Origin: Staphylococcus chromogenes
GTDB taxonomy: Bacteria > Bacillota > Bacilli > Staphylococcales > Staphylococcaceae
Assembly: GCF_029024625.1 (NCBI RefSeq)
Contig: NZ_CP118953.1
Location: 1,240,001 to 1,304,000, forward strand
DNA: 64,000 nucleotides
Direction: 5' to 3'
How positions within the stretch are numbered: position 1 is the first letter of the stretch; every line of letters starts with the position of its first letter. A program made the translations under genes and the position numbers. The notes under the pieces are model-generated. The model searched no databases. It was not told the origin of the DNA and saw nothing but the letters and a program-made list of their open reading frames with translations. Of this stretch, positions 10,235 to 19,537 are shown in pieces.

Positions 10235-11302
10235 ATGCAATTACACACACGTTATCCTCACGATAACTATCCTATAATAGTAGAAAATGGGGCCATTCAA
10301 CATCTCAATGACTTCTTGTCAGATTATGAGCATATATTCATTCTTATAGATGAACACGTTGCCAAATGTTGGCCAGATGTGCAACATCAAATCAAACCGA
10401 AACATACTTTAATCACAATCCCCTCTGGTGAGCAAGTGAAATATATACAATATTATGAGCAATATATGGGGCAAATTCTATCATTCAAACCTACACGACA
10501 AACATGTCTTGTTGCTATTGGTGGGGGAGCTACGGGAGATTTTGTTGGATTTTTAGCCGCCACGTTATTACGTGGGGTTGACTTTATTCAAGTTCCTACT
10601 ACACTATTAGCTCATGATTCTAGCATTGGCGGAAAAGTAGGTATTAATTCGCCTCAAGGTAAAAATTTAATAGGCGCTTTTTACAGACCTAAAGCGGTTA
10701 TTTATGACTTAGATTTTTTAACTACTTTACCTCAAACAGAGATTTTAAGTGGCTACGCAGAAGTTTATAAACACGCACTTCTCAATTCTAAAAAAGCTGT
10801 CAATCAGCTTGAACAGATGTATCCTAACGTGCAAACATTGCTCAAGTTAAAAAATATAGAGACCGTCATTGTCGATGGCATAGAAACTAAATTAAATATT
10901 GTACTCGCAGACGAGAAGGAACAAGGACAACGCAAATTTTTAAATTTAGGTCATACTTTTGGCCACGCGATTGAATACCAACATCACTTAGCGCACGGTC
11001 ATTCTGTGATGTTAGGTATTTTATTTCAATATTTTGTTTCTAATTTAATCTTAAAAACGCAATATTCAACAACATCATTTTATCAGTATTTAAAAGAACT
11101 CCATTATCCGCTATCCATCATTGATGACTTTAATTTTGAACAGCTCTATGAATACATGTTGTCAGATAAAAAAAATGATGCGACAGGCGTACAAATGGTA
11201 CTATTAAAAGATTTTGGACAACCCACTGTGCAACATATTCCAAAATCCATTTTAAAACAATCATTTAATCAAATGGTTGCATTACATCAAGAGGTGATAT
11301 AA
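10235..11302 (+). CDS. aroB: 3-dehydroquinate synthase
   Basis: Converts DAHP to 3-dehydroquinate, the second shikimate step, using NAD+ and a divalent metal. The 355-residue protein has the NAD-binding GGGATGDFVGFLAATLLRG (about 96-115), the PTTLLAHDSSIGGK segment, and the metal-ligand motif LGHTFGHAIEY in the C-terminal half. AAAAGGAG precedes its ATG. Its stop codon abuts the aroA start with no gap, so the two are translated from one message. Confidence 0.95.
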   Translation: MQLHTRYPHDNYPIIVENGAIQHLNDFLSDYEHIFILIDEHVAKCWPDVQHQIKPKHTLITIPSGEQVKYIQYYEQYMGQILSFKPTRQTCLVAIGGGATGDFVGFLAATLLRGVDFIQVPTTLLAHDSSIGGKVGINSPQGKNLIGAFYRPKAVIYDLDFLTTLPQTEILSGYAEVYKHALLNSKKAVNQLEQMYPNVQTLLKLKNIETVIVDGIETKLNIVLADEKEQGQRKFLNLGHTFGHAIEYQHHLAHGHSVMLGILFQYFVSNLILKTQYSTTSFYQYLKELHYPLSIIDDFNFEQLYEYMLSDKKNDATGVQMVLLKDFGQPTVQHIPKSILKQSFNQMVALHQEVI

Positions 11303-12592
11303 ATGGAAACTATTTCATCCAACGGACCCCTTAAAGGGAAAATAACAATCCCGGGTGATAAATCTATGACGCATCGTGCCATCATGTTGGCCTCACTTGC
11401 TCAAGGAAAGTCTATCATTACAGGTCCTCTTTTAGGAGAGGATTGTATGAGAACAGCCAACATTTTTCAAACTTTAGGCGTTCAAATGACATTTTCAGAA
11501 AATCAAATTGAAATCAACTCACCAGGATACGAACATTTCACAACTCCACATCAAGTCCTTTATACGGGTAATTCAGGTACCACAACTCGGCTTATGGCTG
11601 GTTTATTAGGAGGACTTGGGATTGAAAGTGTTTTAGCTGGAGATGCGTCAATAGGTAAAAGGCCCATGAAGCGCATTATTGATCCGCTTCAAAAAATGGG
11701 TGTACAGATACGAGGTATAGAGAATAACTATACGCCCCTCACTATAAGTAGAGGAAATGTTAGAGGAATACACTATAAAATGCCTGTTGCTAGCGCTCAA
11801 GTAAAAAGTGCTTTATTATTTGCGGGTTTATTTGCACCTGATTCAACCACAATTGAAGAGATTGATATTTCTAGGAATCATACAGAAACAATGTTTCAAC
11901 ATTTTGGCATTCCTATTGGAACTTCTAACCAAACAATAACTTTACCAGGAAAAAGTATCCAACACTTGTCACCTAATAATTTTGATGTTCCTGGTGATAT
12001 TTCTTCTGCTGCCTTCTTTATTGTTGCAGCACTTATTACACCTGGCAGTGATATTTATATTCATCACGTTGGAATGAATGAAACGAGAGATGGCATTATA
12101 GAAATCGTTAAAAAAATGGGCGGACATTTAGAAATTCTGAATTTAACCGATACCCCTGAACCTACTGCAACATTACATGTAAGATATACTGAACATTTAA
12201 AGCCGATTGAAATAAGTGGTCAACTCATTCCACGTTGTATTGATGAACTTCCTGTCATTGCTTTACTCTGTACACAAGCAACAGGTTCAAGTATCATTAA
12301 AGATGCTGAAGAATTAAAGGTAAAAGAAACAAACCGCATTGATACTACAGTTAATGAATTGAATCGTCTTGGGTTTCAACTTGAACCTACAGCGGATGGG
12401 ATGATTATTCATCCTTCTCAACTTACCACCCCCCAAGTTGTAGATAGCCATACAGATCATCGTATAGGCATGATGTTGGCGATTGCCTCGTTATTAACGA
12501 AGGAAGACATTCAAATTCAACGTTTTGATAGCGTAAATGTTTCTTTCCCAGGATTCTTACCAATCTTAAAACAATTAGAGAATGAGGGATAA
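11303..12592 (+). CDS. aroA: 3-phosphoshikimate 1-carboxyvinyltransferase (EPSP synthase)
   Basis: Joins phosphoenolpyruvate to shikimate 3-phosphate. The 429-residue protein shows GDKSMTHRA near residue 19, the PEP-site [12 protein letters not shown] (near 90), [10 protein letters not shown], and the C-terminal KVKETNRI and DHRIGM segments. The start is the ATG next to the aroB stop, served by GAGGTGAT. The central GNSGTTTR loop has Thr-Thr in place of the Ala-Met of plant-type enzymes, as is usual for Gram-positive class II forms. It completes the aroCBA set. Confidence 0.96.
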   Translation: METISSNGPLKGKITIPGDKSMTHRAIMLASLAQGKSIITGPLLGEDCMRTANIFQTLGVQMTFSENQIEINSPGYEHFTTPHQVLYTGNSGTTTRLMAGLLGGLGIESVLAGDASIGKRPMKRIIDPLQKMGVQIRGIENNYTPLTISRGNVRGIHYKMPVASAQVKSALLFAGLFAPDSTTIEEIDISRNHTETMFQHFGIPIGTSNQTITLPGKSIQHLSPNNFDVPGDISSAAFFIVAALITPGSDIYIHHVGMNETRDGIIEIVKKMGGHLEILNLTDTPEPTATLHVRYTEHLKPIEISGQLIPRCIDELPVIALLCTQATGSSIIKDAEELKVKETNRIDTTVNELNRLGFQLEPTADGMIIHPSQLTTPQVVDSHTDHRIGMMLAIASLLTKEDIQIQRFDSVNVSFPGFLPILKQLENEG

Positions 12593-12593
12593 T

Positions 12594-13835
12594 ATGCAAG
12601 ATATCTATAAACTTATAGATGATATCAACTTACAAAAATTAGATGACCTCGATTCACGAGTTCAAGAAGCACTACAATCTGATGATGACGAAGGGTTGTT
12701 TGCGCTTGGCGAAACTTTATACCAATATGGTTTAACACCTCAAGGGCTTGAGGTGTTTCGCACGTTATACCACAAGTATCCAAATGAAGGCGAAGTTCTC
12801 ATTTACTTTATAGAAGGGCTTGTGACTGAAAACCATATTGATGAAGCTTTAGAATATTTAAATGAAGTGCCAGAAACCCCAGAAAAATTGATGCTTGAAG
12901 CAGATTTATATCAACAAATTAACATGCTTGAAGTGGCAATCGATAAATTAGAAGCAGCTCTTGAAATTCAACCTAATGACCCCATCATTCATTTTGCGCT
13001 TGCTGAATTGTTATATTTTGATGGTCAATACTTACGTGCTTCTCGTGAATACGATACTGTGTTAGAGAGCGGAGAGTATGAAGTCAATGGTATTAATCTA
13101 TTTTCACGTCTTGCCGATAGTAGCCTTCAAAGTGGAAATTATCAAGATGCTTTAAAATGGTATGATGAAATAAACGAGCAGGAATTGGTTCCTGAAGATT
13201 ATTTAAAAAAGGCTGTTGCTTACGAAAAAAATGATCGTACACAAGAAGCCATAAAAATAACAAAAACACTCTTAAATAAGGATCCTGACTTTATACAAGC
13301 CTACTACTATTTGCAACAGCTTTACGAAAATGAAAAAATGTTCGCAGACGCAATAGAAATTGGTGATGAAGGTTTACGTTTAAATCAATATTATAAAGAA
13401 TTAATGTTCAGTACCGGGGCGCTTAAAATTGAACACGGAGACCAAAATGAAGCTGTTTCATTGTTAAAACAAGCGCTCGAAGTCGACCCAAGCTATCAAG
13501 AACCTTTACTCATGTTAGCAGATTTATATCGTCATGAAGAAGACTATGAAGCCCTAATTGAGTTGGTACAATTTGTGAATGAGGAAGATATGGATCCCGT
13601 ATTCATTTGGCAACTGGCATATGCCTTAGGACAAGAAGAGCGTGATAAAGAAGCACAGCATTTTTATGATATTGCCTATACATCTCTAAAAGACAATGTA
13701 GACTTCTTAAAAGATTATTATGAATATCTCATTGAAATTAGCCAAATAGCGCATGCTAAAACAATTTTGGACCTCTTGATTCAAAAAGAACCCAATCAAG
13801 AGAAATGGCAAGATGAATACGATAGATTAAACTAA
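12594..13835 (+). CDS. ypiA: Tetratricopeptide repeat protein, YpiA family
   Basis: A 413-residue all-helical protein of repeated TPR-like units (for example LEVAIDKLEAALEIQPNDPIIHFALAELLYFDGQ and EAVSLLKQALEVDPSYQEPLLMLADLY). There is no signal peptide or membrane span, so it is a cytosolic scaffold of unknown partner. The start is ATG 12594, 4 nt after GAGGG; an earlier in-frame ATG at 12582 overlaps aroA. The ypiA name comes from the Bacillus subtilis gene found at the same place after aroA and before ypiB. Its function is not known to me. Confidence 0.8.
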   Translation: MQDIYKLIDDINLQKLDDLDSRVQEALQSDDDEGLFALGETLYQYGLTPQGLEVFRTLYHKYPNEGEVLIYFIEGLVTENHIDEALEYLNEVPETPEKLMLEADLYQQINMLEVAIDKLEAALEIQPNDPIIHFALAELLYFDGQYLRASREYDTVLESGEYEVNGINLFSRLADSSLQSGNYQDALKWYDEINEQELVPEDYLKKAVAYEKNDRTQEAIKITKTLLNKDPDFIQAYYYLQQLYENEKMFADAIEIGDEGLRLNQYYKELMFSTGALKIEHGDQNEAVSLLKQALEVDPSYQEPLLMLADLYRHEEDYEALIELVQFVNEEDMDPVFIWQLAYALGQEERDKEAQHFYDIAYTSLKDNVDFLKDYYEYLIEISQIAHAKTILDLLIQKEPNQEKWQDEYDRLN

Positions 13836-13846
13836 GGGGACCAGCA

Positions 13847-14407
13847 ATGTTTGAGGTACCTATAAATAAAGATAAACAACATTTTATGGACTATCTGTTA
13901 TTTCAATATCAATTTAAATCACGTATTACTGTTTGGATTTTAAACTACCTCAAAGCAAATGACTCCCATGTCAAATTCGTAAAATTTGTTGATGAAATTA
14001 ATCCACAACATACGACACTTGAAATATCAGTAGAAAATAGTCAACAAGATGCAATACGTCTCACTTTTAATCAAAATATATACATTAATACGAATAAAAT
14101 TTTTACATTAATTGTTGAAGACATTGATCAACTTGACATCAAAATCCATTTTTCACATCCCGATTATCGTGATACGCGACTTGATTTTATCATTTTGCAT
14201 CAATTATTCAGTCATCACGTGGATGAATCTTATATTTATGACTTAAAACGCATCCATTTAAACTCAACCACATACCAACATTTAATGCATTTATTGGAAT
14301 CTCAAATCGATTTAAGTCTACGTGTTAAAAATCCTGATGCATTTAAATGGTACACGCATTTGCTTAGCGTTCTAAAATTGCGCCGTTATAAATTCTATGA
14401 GGAGTGA
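13847..14407 (+). CDS. ypiB: YpiB / UPF0302 family protein
   Basis: An uncharacterised 186-residue cytosolic protein that follows ypiA in both Staphylococcus and Bacillus. It has an N-terminal block (HFMDYLLFQYQFKSRITVWILNYL) typical of UPF0302, and a C-terminal IDLSLRVKNPDAFKWYTHLL. No catalytic motif is apparent. AAGGGGACC serves the ATG, 11 bp after the ypiA stop. In Bacillus the qcrABC (bc complex) genes follow nearby; they are absent here. Confidence 0.75.
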   Translation: MFEVPINKDKQHFMDYLLFQYQFKSRITVWILNYLKANDSHVKFVKFVDEINPQHTTLEISVENSQQDAIRLTFNQNIYINTNKIFTLIVEDIDQLDIKIHFSHPDYRDTRLDFIILHQLFSHHVDESYIYDLKRIHLNSTTYQHLMHLLESQIDLSLRVKNPDAFKWYTHLLSVLKLRRYKFYEE

Positions 14408-14411
14408 AAGC

Positions 14412-15014
14412 ATGAATTGGTCAACAATACATCAAACTATCATATACAACCGATTTATTTTATGGCTTTTGCTCCTATGTAACTTACTTGGAACAATTTA
14501 TGGATATATTTGGTATTTACCACAGTTAATGAGATCTGAATGGTATTTTTGGATTTTTATTCCAGACAGCCCAACCGCTTCATTATTTTTGACTATTAGC
14601 ATCTTTTTAATGCTGTTTAACAAAAGAAATGCGATTATCGATACACTTGCTTTTGTTACTTTGATCAAATACGGGGTTTGGGCTGTAATTATGAATATAT
14701 TTATGTTTATTCATGACGACACAGTTTATATTACGGGAATCATGCTGATTTTTTCACATGCCGTTATGTCTATACAAGCTATTTTATTTTTACCTCGTTT
14801 GACCGTTACAACACTCAGTCTAACAATCACTTTAATATGGATTTTTCATAATGATGTGATTGATTATGTGTTTCACCAATATCCTGTATACGGGTCGCTC
14901 ATTCATTATGAATCCATAATTGGCTATATTGCTTTTTGGCTTAGCGCGATTCCTTTTATTGTTATTTTATATATCTTTCGGATACGAGAGGATAAAAAGT
15001 TTGACCATTATTAA
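14412..15014 (+). CDS. ypjA: DUF1405 membrane protein, YpjA family
   Basis: A 200-residue integral membrane protein with about six hydrophobic helices (roughly residues 12-35, 50-68, 80-100, 108-126, 133-150 and 170-192) and a charged C-terminus (RIREDKKFDHY). It belongs to the DUF1405 family found downstream of qcrABC in Bacillus. GAGGAG lies 7 nt before the chosen ATG; an upstream in-frame start would overlap ypiB. Its role is unknown. Confidence 0.75.
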   Translation: MNWSTIHQTIIYNRFILWLLLLCNLLGTIYGYIWYLPQLMRSEWYFWIFIPDSPTASLFLTISIFLMLFNKRNAIIDTLAFVTLIKYGVWAVIMNIFMFIHDDTVYITGIMLIFSHAVMSIQAILFLPRLTVTTLSLTITLIWIFHNDVIDYVFHQYPVYGSLIHYESIIGYIAFWLSAIPFIVILYIFRIREDKKFDHY

Positions 15015-15050
15015 TCAACCACTTACAATATAATTAAAGGAGTGAGCATA

Positions 15051-15746
15051 ATGTCTTTTATGTCTTTAATCATTTATTTTGTAATACTTATGATCCTCCC
15101 AATGTATGCGCAACACAAAGTAAAATCTAACTATGAAAAATACTCTCAAGTTAGATCAACGAGTGGCAAGACGGGACGAGAAGTTGCTTTAGAAATTTTA
15201 CATGCAAATGGCATTTACGACGTTGATGTAAAAGAAGGGGAAGGCTTTTTAACAGATCATTACGATCCTAGTAAAAAGGTCGTTGTATTATCACCTTCAA
15301 ATTATAATCGTCCTAGTGTAGCAGGTACAGCGATTGCTGCTCACGAAGTCGGACATGCGATTCAGCATTACGAAGGTTATTTCTTCTTACGTTTCCGTTC
15401 TGCATTAGTTCCTGTAGCGAATTTAGGTAGCTCTTTATCCTACTTATTAATCACAGCAGGCTTTATTCTTACAATGTTGCATATCGCATTTGGTTCAACT
15501 TTATTATGGATTGGTATTTTCTTTATGGCATTTGCAGTGCTATTCTCAATTGTCACATTGCCAGTCGAATTTGATGCAAGTAAGCGTGCCATGAGACAAA
15601 TCCAACATTTGAATATTGTTGATGAAAAAGAATATAAACATGCAGGACGCGTACTACGTGCTGCAGCAATGACGTACGTTGCAGCTACTGCCGTTGCGGT
15701 TGCTGAATTAGTACGATTAATTCTCATTGCACGTTCTGAAGAATAG
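15051..15746 (+). CDS. yugP: Zinc metallopeptidase, YugP family
   Basis: A membrane-bound zinc peptidase of unknown substrate. The 231-residue protein starts with a hydrophobic helix (about 3-19), has the HExxH zinc motif at H98-E99-H102 (AAHEVGHAIQH), and two further membrane segments around 125-180. The start was set at ATG 15051 because an in-frame GTG at 15042 lies within the AAAGGAG site. A strong terminator follows, closing the aro-ypi group. In Bacillus yugP is elsewhere in the chromosome. Confidence 0.85.
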   Translation: MSFMSLIIYFVILMILPMYAQHKVKSNYEKYSQVRSTSGKTGREVALEILHANGIYDVDVKEGEGFLTDHYDPSKKVVVLSPSNYNRPSVAGTAIAAHEVGHAIQHYEGYFFLRFRSALVPVANLGSSLSYLLITAGFILTMLHIAFGSTLLWIGIFFMAFAVLFSIVTLPVEFDASKRAMRQIQHLNIVDEKEYKHAGRVLRAAAMTYVAATAVAVAELVRLILIARSEE

Positions 15747-15758
15747 TCATAAGCATTC

Positions 15759-15797
15759 AACACCCGTTCTTATCCCATGATAAGAGGGGTGTTTTTG
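15759..15797 (+). terminator. Terminator after yugP
   Basis: AACACCC pairs with GGGTGTT, and an inner CTTATC pairs with GATAAG; TTTTTG follows the right arm. Confidence 0.85.
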
Positions 15798-15891
15798 TTT
15801 GGCTAAAATTCTTTCTAAAGTGGGTTGATACATTGCCGATATATAGCTCAATCATGTAAGATAAAGAATAAGATACGAAAGGGTGAGTTTT

Positions 15892-16212
15892 ATGGAAAAA
15901 TCTATGCAAATGATGCAACAAGAAGTAGATAACTATATTTCACAATTTAAAGCCGGCTATTTCTCACCTCTTGCAAATTTAGCACGTCTTACAGAAGAGG
16001 TAGGAGAACTTGCTAGAGAAATCAACCATTATCACGGTGAAAAACAAAAAAAATCTACAGAAGAACCTAACACAATTGAAGCTGAACTTGGTGACAATTT
16101 ATTTGTCTTACTTTGTTTAGCCAATTCATTAAATATAGATATGACCGAAAGTTTTAATCAAACGATGGAAAAATTTAATCACCGAGATCAACATCGCTTT
16201 GAACGTAAATAA
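15892..16212 (+). CDS. MazG-like nucleotide pyrophosphohydrolase
   Basis: A 106-residue all-alpha NTP pyrophosphatase, homologous to B. subtilis YpjD. It has the metal-binding pattern LTEEVGELAREINHYHGE, followed by IEAELGDNLFVLLCLANSL (the ExxE...ExxD metal motif). Such enzymes hydrolyse non-canonical or surplus NTPs to monophosphates; the exact substrate is unknown. AAAGGGTGAG serves ATG 15892. bshA follows after 16 bp, as in the Bacillus ypjD...bshA-cca-birA cluster, but dapB, mgsA and bshB1 are not present here. Confidence 0.85.
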   Translation: MEKSMQMMQQEVDNYISQFKAGYFSPLANLARLTEEVGELAREINHYHGEKQKKSTEEPNTIEAELGDNLFVLLCLANSLNIDMTESFNQTMEKFNHRDQHRFERK

Positions 16213-16228
16213 AAAGGAGTGATCGGTT

Positions 16229-17365
16229 GTGAAAATAGGAATCACATGTTATCCCTCAGTAGGTGGTTCAGGAATTATTGCCACAGAATTAGGGATACTT
16301 ATGGCTGAGCGTGGACATGAAGTACATTTTATTACTTCAAATATGCCATTTCGTTTAAAAAAGCCTGTTCCAAATATCACATTTCATCAAGTCGATATTA
16401 ATCAGTATGCCGTGTTTCAATATCCGCCATACGATATTTCTTTAAGTACAAAAATTGCAAATGTAATTAATGAATACGACTTAGATGTATTACATATGCA
16501 TTATGCAATTCCACATGCAATTTGTGGTATTCTGGCACGTCAAATGTCTGGAAAAAATATAAAAATTATGACCACGCTACATGGAACAGATATTACGGTA
16601 TTAGGTTATGACCACGCGTTACAAAATGCAATAAAATTTGGCATTGAAAAAAGTGATATCGTCACAAGTGTAAGTCAGTCACTTAAAGAGGAAACTTACG
16701 AAATTATACAACCTGAAAAGGAAATCATTCCTATCTATAATTTTGTAAAGGAAAAAGATTTTCCTCAAGGACGTCAGCCAAAATTACGTACGAGTTATGG
16801 CATTGCAGAGGATGAAAAAGTGGTTATTCATGTTTCTAATTTTAGAAGAGTAAAACGTATTGATACAGTGATTGACACCTTTCATCTTATACGTCAAAAG
16901 ATGAAAGCAAAGTTATTACTTATAGGGGATGGGCCTGAGTTGTTAGACATGCGACAACGTGTAAAGTCTCTTCAATTAAGTGAGGATGTCTTATTTCTAG
17001 GTAAGCAAGATTGCATGAGTAACTTTTATCAAATTTCAGATTTACTTTTGCTCATGAGCGAGAAAGAAAGTTTTGGACTTACATTGCTAGAAGCGATGCA
17101 CACAGGCGTTCTACCTATTGGCACTCGGGCAGGAGGAATCCAAGAAGTCATTAAACATGAAGAAACTGGATTTCTTGTAGATATTGGAGATGCTGAGACT
17201 GCTGCCCAATATGCGGTATCTATACTTCAAAATCCAACAAAATACCAACAAATGCAGACAAAAATGTTACTAGACATCCAAGAAAGATTTAATTCTAAAA
17301 AGATTGCAGATCAATATGAATATTACTATCAACAAATGTTAGGAGACTCAAAGGTTCATGTCTAA
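16229..17365 (+). CDS. bshA: N-acetyl-alpha-D-glucosaminyl L-malate synthase
   Basis: The first enzyme of bacillithiol synthesis: a GT4 glycosyltransferase that joins GlcNAc from UDP-GlcNAc to L-malate. The 378-residue product starts at a GTG after AAAAGGAGTG. It has the N-terminal glycine-rich MKIGITCYPSVGGSGIIA, the LHGTDITVLG and VSQSLKEET regions, and the retaining GT4 signature EKESFGLTLLEAMHTGV near residue 280. The last 8 nt overlap cca. The bacilliredoxin at 40.2 kb in this window would use the thiol it makes. Confidence 0.94.
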   Translation: MKIGITCYPSVGGSGIIATELGILMAERGHEVHFITSNMPFRLKKPVPNITFHQVDINQYAVFQYPPYDISLSTKIANVINEYDLDVLHMHYAIPHAICGILARQMSGKNIKIMTTLHGTDITVLGYDHALQNAIKFGIEKSDIVTSVSQSLKEETYEIIQPEKEIIPIYNFVKEKDFPQGRQPKLRTSYGIAEDEKVVIHVSNFRRVKRIDTVIDTFHLIRQKMKAKLLLIGDGPELLDMRQRVKSLQLSEDVLFLGKQDCMSNFYQISDLLLLMSEKESFGLTLLEAMHTGVLPIGTRAGGIQEVIKHEETGFLVDIGDAETAAQYAVSILQNPTKYQQMQTKMLLDIQERFNSKKIADQYEYYYQQMLGDSKVHV

Positions 17366-18560
17366 AGCAGCTTTTAATGCGGCCATCCCATTGATGAAAC
17401 ATATTCAACAACATGGTTTTGAAGCCTATTTTGTAGGTGGAGCCGTACGTGATTTTTATCTCAATCGTACGATAAATGATGTCGATATCGCTACCAGTGC
17501 GACACCTGATGAAATAGAGACTATATTTGAACATACTATTCCGGTAGGTAAAGCCCACGGAACTATTAATGTCGTATGGAAAAAAAACAATTATGAAGTT
17601 ACTACTTTTCGAACGGAAGGTCGTTATGAAGATCATCGGCGTCCAACCGACGTTCAATTTGTACGCTCATTATATGAAGATGTCGCACGTCGAGATTTTA
17701 CTATTAATGCTATGGCAATGGATACAAACTTTAAATTGTATGATTATTTTGATGGCTGTAATGATTTAAACCATCACTGTATACGTACAGTAGGCAATCC
17801 ACAAGCACGTTTCACTGAAGATGCCTTACGTATTATAAGAGGTCTTCGTTTTCAATCTCAGTTGAATTTTGATATAGAAGAAAAAACCTACGTAGCAATG
17901 TCTGCATGTGTAGAAGATATTCATTATTTATCAATCGAACGAATTATGACTGAGCTCGAAAAGTTATTATTGGGACGGGGCATTGAGAAAGCATTTAAAG
18001 CAATGGTTGATTTAAAAATCATGGCCCACATTCCTTATTTAAAAATGTTTAATTGGCAGCATATACATTTAAATATAGCGCTCTCTTTATCGCAATTTTT
18101 AGCCTTTTTACATTTATTTGAAGGCCAAAAAGAGGGTATTAAACGTTTAAAATTGAGTAATCAAACTTTAAAAGAAGCTGAACACTTGGCAAGTGCAATC
18201 CTGCGTCTCCAACAAATTCAGTCTAAAGAAGAATTACAAATATGGGTTTACGATTACGGTGAAAATATAGCTTCGGAAATCTTTTATTTAAAACCACTAT
18301 TAGAGGCGCATGAGATTCAAATCGCGAATCCTTTAATATTCAATCCAAAAATCATTCAAGAGATTTATCAACAGCTATCCATTCATAATAGAAAAGAAGT
18401 AAATATGAATGGTAAAGTTTTAATGGAGGTCCTCGATCAACCTAGTGGTCCTTGGATTAAACATGCATTAAGAGAAATTGAATGTGCCATCGTGTTGAAA
18501 AAAGTAAAAAATAGTCGAACAGATATTGTGGAATGGGTGAAGCAAAATGTCAAAGTATAG
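17358..18560 (+). CDS. cca: CCA tRNA nucleotidyltransferase
   Basis: Adds or repairs the 3'-CCA end of tRNA. The 400-residue class II enzyme has GGAVRDFYL (about 24-32), the catalytic DVDIAT, the flexible-loop RRDFTINAMAMD, and the template helix RFTEDALRIIRGLRFQSQL with the EDxxR amino-acid template for CTP and ATP. It overlaps bshA at its start and birA at its end by 14 nt, so it sits in the middle of a compact transcript. Confidence 0.95.
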   Translation: MSKAAFNAAIPLMKHIQQHGFEAYFVGGAVRDFYLNRTINDVDIATSATPDEIETIFEHTIPVGKAHGTINVVWKKNNYEVTTFRTEGRYEDHRRPTDVQFVRSLYEDVARRDFTINAMAMDTNFKLYDYFDGCNDLNHHCIRTVGNPQARFTEDALRIIRGLRFQSQLNFDIEEKTYVAMSACVEDIHYLSIERIMTELEKLLLGRGIEKAFKAMVDLKIMAHIPYLKMFNWQHIHLNIALSLSQFLAFLHLFEGQKEGIKRLKLSNQTLKEAEHLASAILRLQQIQSKEELQIWVYDYGENIASEIFYLKPLLEAHEIQIANPLIFNPKIIQEIYQQLSIHNRKEVNMNGKVLMEVLDQPSGPWIKHALREIECAIVLKKVKNSRTDIVEWVKQNVKV

Positions 18561-19518
18561 AGATCAAATTTTAAAATTAATTGCAGATGCGCGTCCGAAC
18601 TATATTTCCGGACAAGCAATTGCAGAACAACTACATATTTCACGGATGACTGTAAAAAAAGTGATAGATCAATTGAAATCCGAGTCTATCTCAATAGATT
18701 CAGTTCATAATAAAGGTCATCGTTTAAATGAGTTTCCTCAACAATGGCATGCAAGTATTATTCACTCAATGATAGAATATCCTACGCTTTTTGAATCCGT
18801 CTATACATATGACAGTGTGGGATCCACGCAATTAGAAGCAAAGCATCTACTGGTTGATCATGATGAAGCGATGCTTATTATCAGTGATGAACAAACTGAG
18901 GGAAGAGGGCGTTTTAAAAGACCTTGGCAATCTTCAAAAGGTAAAGGGTTGTGGATGTCCCTTGTCCTACGTCCTGATATCTCTTATGCAATGCTCACGA
19001 CATTTAATTTATTTATTTCACTGGCCATCCGTGATGCTATTCAAGAGTATGTTGAGCAAGATGTAAAAATCAAATGGCCTAATGACATTTACATCGGTGA
19101 GAAAAAAATTTGTGGGTTTTTAACTGAAATGGTTGCTAACGCAGATCGTATAGAAGCCGTCATTTGTGGGATTGGAATTAATATCAATCAAGACGAGACC
19201 GATTGGAATCCAGAGGTGAGAAAAATCGCGACTAGCATTTCACTTCAAAACAGCCAATCAATAAATCGATACGCTTTTTTAAAGACTTTAATGTCTCATA
19301 TACAACAACGATATAGCCAATTTTTATCAAAACCATTTACATCTATTAAACAAGAATATATTGCCGCTTCAAACATTTGGAACCGTAGATTACGGTTTAC
19401 TGAAGGAACACGTCAGTTTTATGGAAAAGTCATCGAAATTGATGATTTGGGATTTTTGCATGTGGTCGATGAATCAGGTACGATTCATCGTTTAATGAGT
19501 GCGGATATAGATTTATAG
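18547..19518 (+). CDS. birA: Biotin ligase / biotin operon repressor
   Basis: Attaches biotin to carboxylases and, bound to biotinyl-AMP, represses biotin genes. The 323-residue protein has an N-terminal winged helix (YISGQAIAEQLHISRMTVKKVIDQL, about 18-42), the biotin-AMP loop GRGRFKRPW (about 119-127), and KWPNDIYIGEKKICGFLTE, with a C-terminal SH3-like domain. The HTH makes it the bifunctional group II type. It starts inside cca. Confidence 0.95.
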   Translation: MSKYRDQILKLIADARPNYISGQAIAEQLHISRMTVKKVIDQLKSESISIDSVHNKGHRLNEFPQQWHASIIHSMIEYPTLFESVYTYDSVGSTQLEAKHLLVDHDEAMLIISDEQTEGRGRFKRPWQSSKGKGLWMSLVLRPDISYAMLTTFNLFISLAIRDAIQEYVEQDVKIKWPNDIYIGEKKICGFLTEMVANADRIEAVICGIGININQDETDWNPEVRKIATSISLQNSQSINRYAFLKTLMSHIQQRYSQFLSKPFTSIKQEYIAASNIWNRRLRFTEGTRQFYGKVIEIDDLGFLHVVDESGTIHRLMSADIDL

Positions 19519-19537
19519 ATAGAAAGGAGGGAACAAT

